Shown here: one piece after another, positions 60,901 to 64,000 of the stretch
Layout: each line of letters starts with the position of its first letter
Numbering within the stretch: position 1 is the first letter of the stretch
Assembly (NCBI GenBank): GCA_030429565.1
Contig: JAUIFE010000003.1
Span: forward strand, 558,001 to 622,000
Direction of reading: 5' to 3'
DNA: 64,000 nt
DNA from: Holophagae bacterium
Lineage (GTDB): Bacteria > Acidobacteriota > Holophagae > Acanthopleuribacterales > Acanthopleuribacteraceae
Position numbers and translations under genes: made by a program
The notes under the pieces: model-generated
Seen by the model: the letters and a program-made list of their open reading frames with translations, nothing else
Database searches by the model: none
What the model was told of the DNA's origin: nothing

Positions 60901-63258
60901 GGCGGTGGTTTCAATCCAGCTCTCGTCGAGCCCTTCCATTTTGTAACGATAGACTTGGGCGCCGGGGTCGGCGTAGCTTAGGCTGGAGAAACGAAAAGAA
61001 AAAACGCTCAATTGGTGGTTGAGCGTCAGTGAATCGGTCAGGTAAATTGGTTTGCGCAGTGGGGAATCCGACCACGCAAACCGCAACGCCACCGGTTGGT
61101 TGGCCAGGAAAAAGTCGGTGATGGTGGTTTGCAAGGACCGTCCCGCCGGCACGAAGTCATCGGGGTTAAACACCGTGATGCCGTCGATGCCGCCAAAGTA
61201 AAACAAGCCGTCGCGGTCAGCCAAGTAGCTGTTGATGAAGTAACCGGTGCTGAGGGTGCCGTCTTTGCGGTCGTAGTTTTGGAAACGTTTATTAACGGGA
61301 TCGAAGCAAGAGATACTGCGCGTAGTACTGATCCAAAACCGGCCTTGGCGGTCCTGCAAAATGCCGCCGACGGCATCAGCGGCGAGGCCGTCTTTGGTCG
61401 TATAACCGCGAAAACGGAGGTTGTCGGGGGTTTCCGTGATGACTTCGTTGAAGCCGCCGCCTTGGGTGCCGATCCACATCACGCCTTCGCGATCGCGGTA
61501 GAAACTGGTGATGCGGTTGTGGCTGATGCTGTCGTCGACCCCGTTTTGAGCGTAGTAGGTTTGGAAACGCTCCGCGCCGGTCAGGCGACGGTTGAGGCCG
61601 TTGCGGGTGCCGACCCACAAAGTGCCGTCGTCTTCCAGTAGTATTGGGTGAATGCGGTCGTCGGAAATACCGCCTTCCTGGTCGGCTTGATAGCGAAAGC
61701 GTTCGAAATGACCGGTTGCGGGATCAAACAAATTGAGGCCGTGGGCGAAGGTGCCCACCCACAGTTTCCCGTCCGGTGTTTTGGCGAGTGAGCGCAGTTG
61801 ATTGTTGGTGATACTGCGCGGGTTGTAAGGGTCGTGCTGGTATTGGGTGATTTGGCCGTTCGCCGGTTCGAAGCGGTGCAAGCCCGCTCCGTCGGTGCCG
61901 ATCCAAATAACATCACCGTCGGCGAGAATGGTATCAATGCGCAGGTCGTGAAACAGGTCGTCGCGATTGGGATCGCCCTCAAACTGCTGCACGCTGTCAT
62001 CTTCGGCGCGAATCATGTTCAGCCCTTTGCGGGTGCCGATCCACAAGTTGCCGTGGCGGTCCTCGCTAATGGCGCGCGCTTCCGCTGAATTGAGGCCGGC
62101 GAGGTTGGCGCGTGATTCGTGGTAAATTTTGAAACGTTCGTCGGCCGGGTCGAACCGGTTAACGCCGTTGCCATAAGTGCCGATCCACAGCAAGCCTTGG
62201 CGGTCGCGGTACAGGGTTTCGATGTCGTTGTGGCTCAAGCTAAAGGCGTCGGCCGGTTGGTGCTGGAACGTCTTAAAGCGACGGGTTGCTAAATCGTAAC
62301 GGCACAGACCGCCGCCATAGGTGCCGATCCACAAGACGTCCCAATCGTCGGAACGAATGCCGTGCAGGCGATCCGACGGCAGGCCGCCACCGGTCGGATC
62401 TTGGCGAATGGTTTGCGTCGTGCTGGTGGCCGGATCGAAGCGGACCAAGCCGCCGCCGTCGGTCGCCAGCCACAAAAAGCCTTGCTGCTCGAAGATGTCG
62501 AGAATGTCGTGCTGCACCAAGTACTGCGGGTAATCGGCACTGCCGGTCTGGTAACAAATAAAGTGATCGCCGTCGGCATCGTAATAGGCCAGCCGGCCGC
62601 CCTCGGTGCCCAGCCACAGCCGGTTCTTGCGGTCGCGCGCGAAGGACAAGACGGTGGCGTCGGGTAAGCCGAAAGCGTCGTCGTAATGGCGAAACTGTCG
62701 TTTGGCTCGGTCGAAATAGGAAACCCCACCCCCGTCGATTGAGACCCATAGACCGGCGTCGCCGTCCGTCGCCAGCGCACGAATCAAGCCGGGTTTAACC
62801 CAATCCTTGCGTTTGGGATCGTAAGTGAACGGCTCAAACTGATCGCGCTCGGCGAGGTAGCGGTTAAAGCCGTTACCCGTCCCAACCCACAAACTGCCAT
62901 CGGGACTGAGCGCAAAACACCAGATGTAGTTGTCGGAGAGGCTGTGCTGGGAGCTGCGTTCGGCGCGGTAGGTGGTGAACTGGTAGCCGTCAAAACGGCT
63001 TAAACCGTCTTGCGTGCCGAACCACATGAATCCCGTTTGGTCCTGCTGGACCGCGTTGACCGTGAATTGAGCCAAGCCGTCGTCCATGCCCAATCTTTGA
63101 AAGGCGAGATTCGGTTCCTTGGCCGCCGGCAGCGGGGTTGTCAGCAGGTAACCCCAAAGTAACACCCAGGCACAGCAACGGTGGCGCGGTGACAGGGCCG
63201 GACCGCGCCATGGGTTGAGGCATGCAAACGATTTTGTCAGGGTTACCAAAGTGCGCAT
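57925..63258 (-). CDS. Hybrid sensor histidine kinase with periplasmic propeller and two kinase cores
   Basis: A 1,777-residue protein. After a signal or anchor region come two seven-bladed-propeller-like sets of Reg_prop repeats (TGFMWFGTQDGLSRFDGYQ, GSLWVGTGNGFNRY, GLLWIGTYGNGVNRF and many more, about 50-740), then a Y_Y_Y-type domain and one membrane helix. The first core has H891 (SHELRTPLNG), N-box LIGNAVKFTESG, DTGIGI and GTGLGLAV. A full receiver follows (DDEP, D1201 in LILLDVMMP, K in TKPIS). After a coiled coil comes a GAF-like region, then a second core with H1506 (GVLHNIGNTLNS), LLFNALDAVR, DNGIGIEKE and GQGYGLHFC. The periplasmic part senses a signal, often a glycan. No response-regulator gene is adjacent. 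Confidence 0.9.
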   Translation of the reverse strand: MRTLVTLTKSFACLNPWRGPALSPRHRCCAWVLLWGYLLTTPLPAAKEPNLAFQRLGMDDGLAQFTVNAVQQDQTGFMWFGTQDGLSRFDGYQFTTYRAERSSQHSLSDNYIWCFALSPDGSLWVGTGNGFNRYLAERDQFEPFTYDPKRKDWVKPGLIRALATDGDAGLWVSIDGGGVSYFDRAKRQFRHYDDAFGLPDATVLSFARDRKNRLWLGTEGGRLAYYDADGDHFICYQTGSADYPQYLVQHDILDIFEQQGFLWLATDGGGLVRFDPATSTTQTIRQDPTGGGLPSDRLHGIRSDDWDVLWIGTYGGGLCRYDLATRRFKTFQHQPADAFSLSHNDIETLYRDRQGLLWIGTYGNGVNRFDPADERFKIYHESRANLAGLNSAEARAISEDRHGNLWIGTRKGLNMIRAEDDSVQQFEGDPNRDDLFHDLRIDTILADGDVIWIGTDGAGLHRFEPANGQITQYQHDPYNPRSITNNQLRSLAKTPDGKLWVGTFAHGLNLFDPATGHFERFRYQADQEGGISDDRIHPILLEDDGTLWVGTRNGLNRRLTGAERFQTYYAQNGVDDSISHNRITSFYRDREGVMWIGTQGGGFNEVITETPDNLRFRGYTTKDGLAADAVGGILQDRQGRFWISTTRSISCFDPVNKRFQNYDRKDGTLSTGYFINSYLADRDGLFYFGGIDGITVFNPDDFVPAGRSLQTTITDFFLANQPVALRFAWSDSPLRKPIYLTDSLTLNHQLSVFSFRFSSLSYADPGAQVYRYKMEGLDESWIETTATNRYANYNRIPHGRYIFHVQSGSRDGSWDEQGASLAVHVLPPPWRSWWAMSLYFATLLTMVGAFLHLQNSKLKREREIALREREVAHQLRQVGKLKDEFLANTSHELRTPLNGIIGIAESLIDGVSGDLNRDAENNLQMIVQSGRRLANLVNDILDFSQIRNASLELKQRPLDLFRQLQSVLSLSKPLIGGKPIVLKNLVSPGAFTVLADYDRLQQILHNLIGNAVKFTESGSIRTQARREDDAIVISVIDTGIGIDPADHQRIFESFEQADGSASRHYSGTGLGLAVTRQLIELHGGRIWIESEPGRGAKFHFTLPATENTAVDIDELALYRPIQEDTVSAHPSDEPSADSATVEPTTTGKRFHILVVDDEPVNRQVLTNHLAFSNYEITQADSGEEALEHISSDTHFDLILLDVMMPQMNGYEVCRKLREFYSVQDLPVLLLTAKNRIDDLVEGFSVGANDYITKPISKAELISRVETQLKMLDIHRNLEQKVQDRTQELEKANQKLTERNDELNQKNRELETLDQIVNAINREIVLDSLLEAILEKGFIFFPQAEKGALLMRRSSDDNFYVARTYGYEVDDVGNLEFNEKQVWQRYTSGEQKEEGVWLLRDAPQLPGGENMEHLPNPRCMLSMSLNGEHRLEGFLILDNFTDGDAFDQITDLGKLKRFREHATSAVNKARYVADLEETTRQLVDTRRDLVDAAHKAGMAEIAVGVLHNIGNTLNSVTTSASLLQDYLREPKPMKTLKRLSTLMESHRHDLIDFLLEAKKADVVPPLIIEATKHMTNLLNQISNEALAVRGGVERITEFVRAHNEYTQVSFNEAFSVNALVEEVVNLQRGLLDNRQVVLRLELGNLPHIVGRRQMLSQVLTHLLFNALDAVRTHQEGADIIVRTSLEPSWLRVEIQDNGIGIEKEALVHIFSHGFTTKKSGQGYGLHFCANAVNSMGGKIWAESDGKNQGSCFSLCLPLKPDEQPRVADEEAAPQAAGP

Positions 63259-63339
63259 GGCGGGGGAGTACCTGGGTCGGCGCCGGCCGTTTCGCCCTGA
63301 GCAGGCCGGCTGGGACCGACCGTGCGCAGTCGCCGTGAG

Positions 63340-63981
63340 CTAGCGCGGCTGTCTGCGGGTTTTAAGTTTTTCGCAGATCAGACGGAAACACAAATCGACG
63401 GCCGTGCTGGTGTCGACTTTGGCGTTGTCGATCATGATGTCGTACAGGTAAGGATTGGCAATGTCTTCGGAAAGATAGGTTTTTAAGTACTGGTAGCGAT
63501 GCGCGTCGTTTTCACGAATCGCGTCGATGCTTTCTTCGGGGTTCAGGCCCGCACGCCGGCCGTGATTGGTGGCGCGCCAAGCTTGGTTTGCATACAGGCG
63601 AATGTGGACCGCGTGGTCGTAATCCTGCGTCAAAACCGAGGCGCCCGCGCCCAGTAAAATCACGTGGCCGCGACGGGCCGCGACGCGAATCATATTGGCC
63701 AGGTTTTGAATGGTTTGGAGTTGGCTCGGTTGGCCGAATAAGGCTTCCTGCAGGTAGCCTTGGAATTCCGAGTGTCCGTATTCCTCTAAAAGGGCTAAGT
63801 GCTCCGCGTTCAGTTGTTTGGGGTTGGCGTTTTGCAGCAAGGTGGCTCGGTCGATGGTGTGCCACGGCATTTCTTCCTGGCGTTGGTTGAGGCGCGCCGT
63901 CAGACCCGCCGCCAACGCGCGGCCGTCGCAACCGTATTCGCGGGAGATGGTGACGAAATGAGGGGTAAAGGTTTCGCGCAA
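63340..63981 (-). CDS. Cytidylate-kinase-like protein (cytidylate_kin2 family), start uncertain
   Basis: A soluble protein of 213 residues or slightly more. FVTISREYGCDGRALAAGLTARL at the N-terminus and HVILLGAGASVLTQDYDHAVHIRLYA in the middle, followed by the RAGLNPEESIDAIRENDAHRYQYLK lid region and a C-terminal YDIMIDNAKVDTSTAVDL, match the cytidylate_kin2 group. The usual P-loop GXXGSGKS is replaced by YGCDG, so nucleotide kinase activity is not assured. A TTG at 63981 is possible, but the frame stays open to the window edge, so the real start may lie outside. Confidence 0.7.
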   Translation of the reverse strand: MRETFTPHFVTISREYGCDGRALAAGLTARLNQRQEEMPWHTIDRATLLQNANPKQLNAEHLALLEEYGHSEFQGYLQEALFGQPSQLQTIQNLANMIRVAARRGHVILLGAGASVLTQDYDHAVHIRLYANQAWRATNHGRRAGLNPEESIDAIRENDAHRYQYLKTYLSEDIANPYLYDIMIDNAKVDTSTAVDLCFRLICEKLKTRRQPR

Positions 63982-64000
63982 GGCGAATTTGAGGTTTAGC

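Overview
The window comes from a high-GC, Gram-negative-type bacterium with a complex signalling life. Three things point that way: a Myxococcus-sized mglB-mglA pair (159 and 195 codons), an ECF-type sigma factor fused by overlap to a membrane Ser/Thr kinase with TPRs, and several very large secreted or sensor proteins. An Acidobacteriota (Holophagae/Acanthopleuribacter-like) or Myxococcota-like host is my inference; no rRNA, tRNA or other phylogenetic marker was found to settle it.

Layout. 1-4.4 kb: tail of a membrane-anchored protein, uridine kinase, mglBA polarity/motility switch, a CaCA-type cation exchanger, a GAF-like protein. 4.4-7.5 kb: a hypothetical gene and a Ser/Thr kinase with a degenerate receiver domain. 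8.1-11.7 kb: an operon for a peptide ABC importer (lipoprotein, two permeases, no ATPase). 12-17.2 kb: methionine aminopeptidase, a secreted DUF1579-like protein, a PRPP synthetase-like enzyme and a secreted beta-propeller/LamG-like protein. 17.3-21.2 kb: a sulfate-activation operon (DUF2061-CysC, CysD, CysN with a C-terminal CysC-like domain whose P-loop is broken). 21.4-24.5 kb: sigma factor plus kinase-TPR operon. 25.2 kb: macro-domain protein.

26.8-38.1 kb is a single 3,777-codon gene for a secreted mosaic of about ten SPRY-like modules, about twelve Ig/PKD-like domains and six calcium-binding thrombospondin-3 blocks. It runs tail-to-tail into an AT-rich two-gene unit (38.1-40.8 kb): a CHAT (caspase-like) protease followed by a four-helix membrane protein of unknown family. 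This is the best candidate here for an undescribed system, possibly protease-activated membrane defence, but its function is inference.

41-47.1 kb: two paralogous secreted proteins (one with EF-hand and leucine-rich segments), an HD-superfamily hydrolase and a YheT-type hydrolase. 47.1-47.9 kb: a gene-free block with a perfect tandem duplication. 47.9-64 kb: a solo Hsp70-type ATPase, a Kef-type antiporter, a large secreted Ig-like protein, two thioredoxin-fold proteins, RsgA, a 1,777-codon hybrid sensor kinase with two kinase cores, and a cytidylate-kinase-like protein at the right edge.

A roughly 155-bp intergenic repeat occurs in opposite orientations near 11.9 kb and 45.1 kb. Starts given below were often moved inward from the longest open frame, on the basis of Shine-Dalgarno sites, signal peptides or stop-start overlaps.
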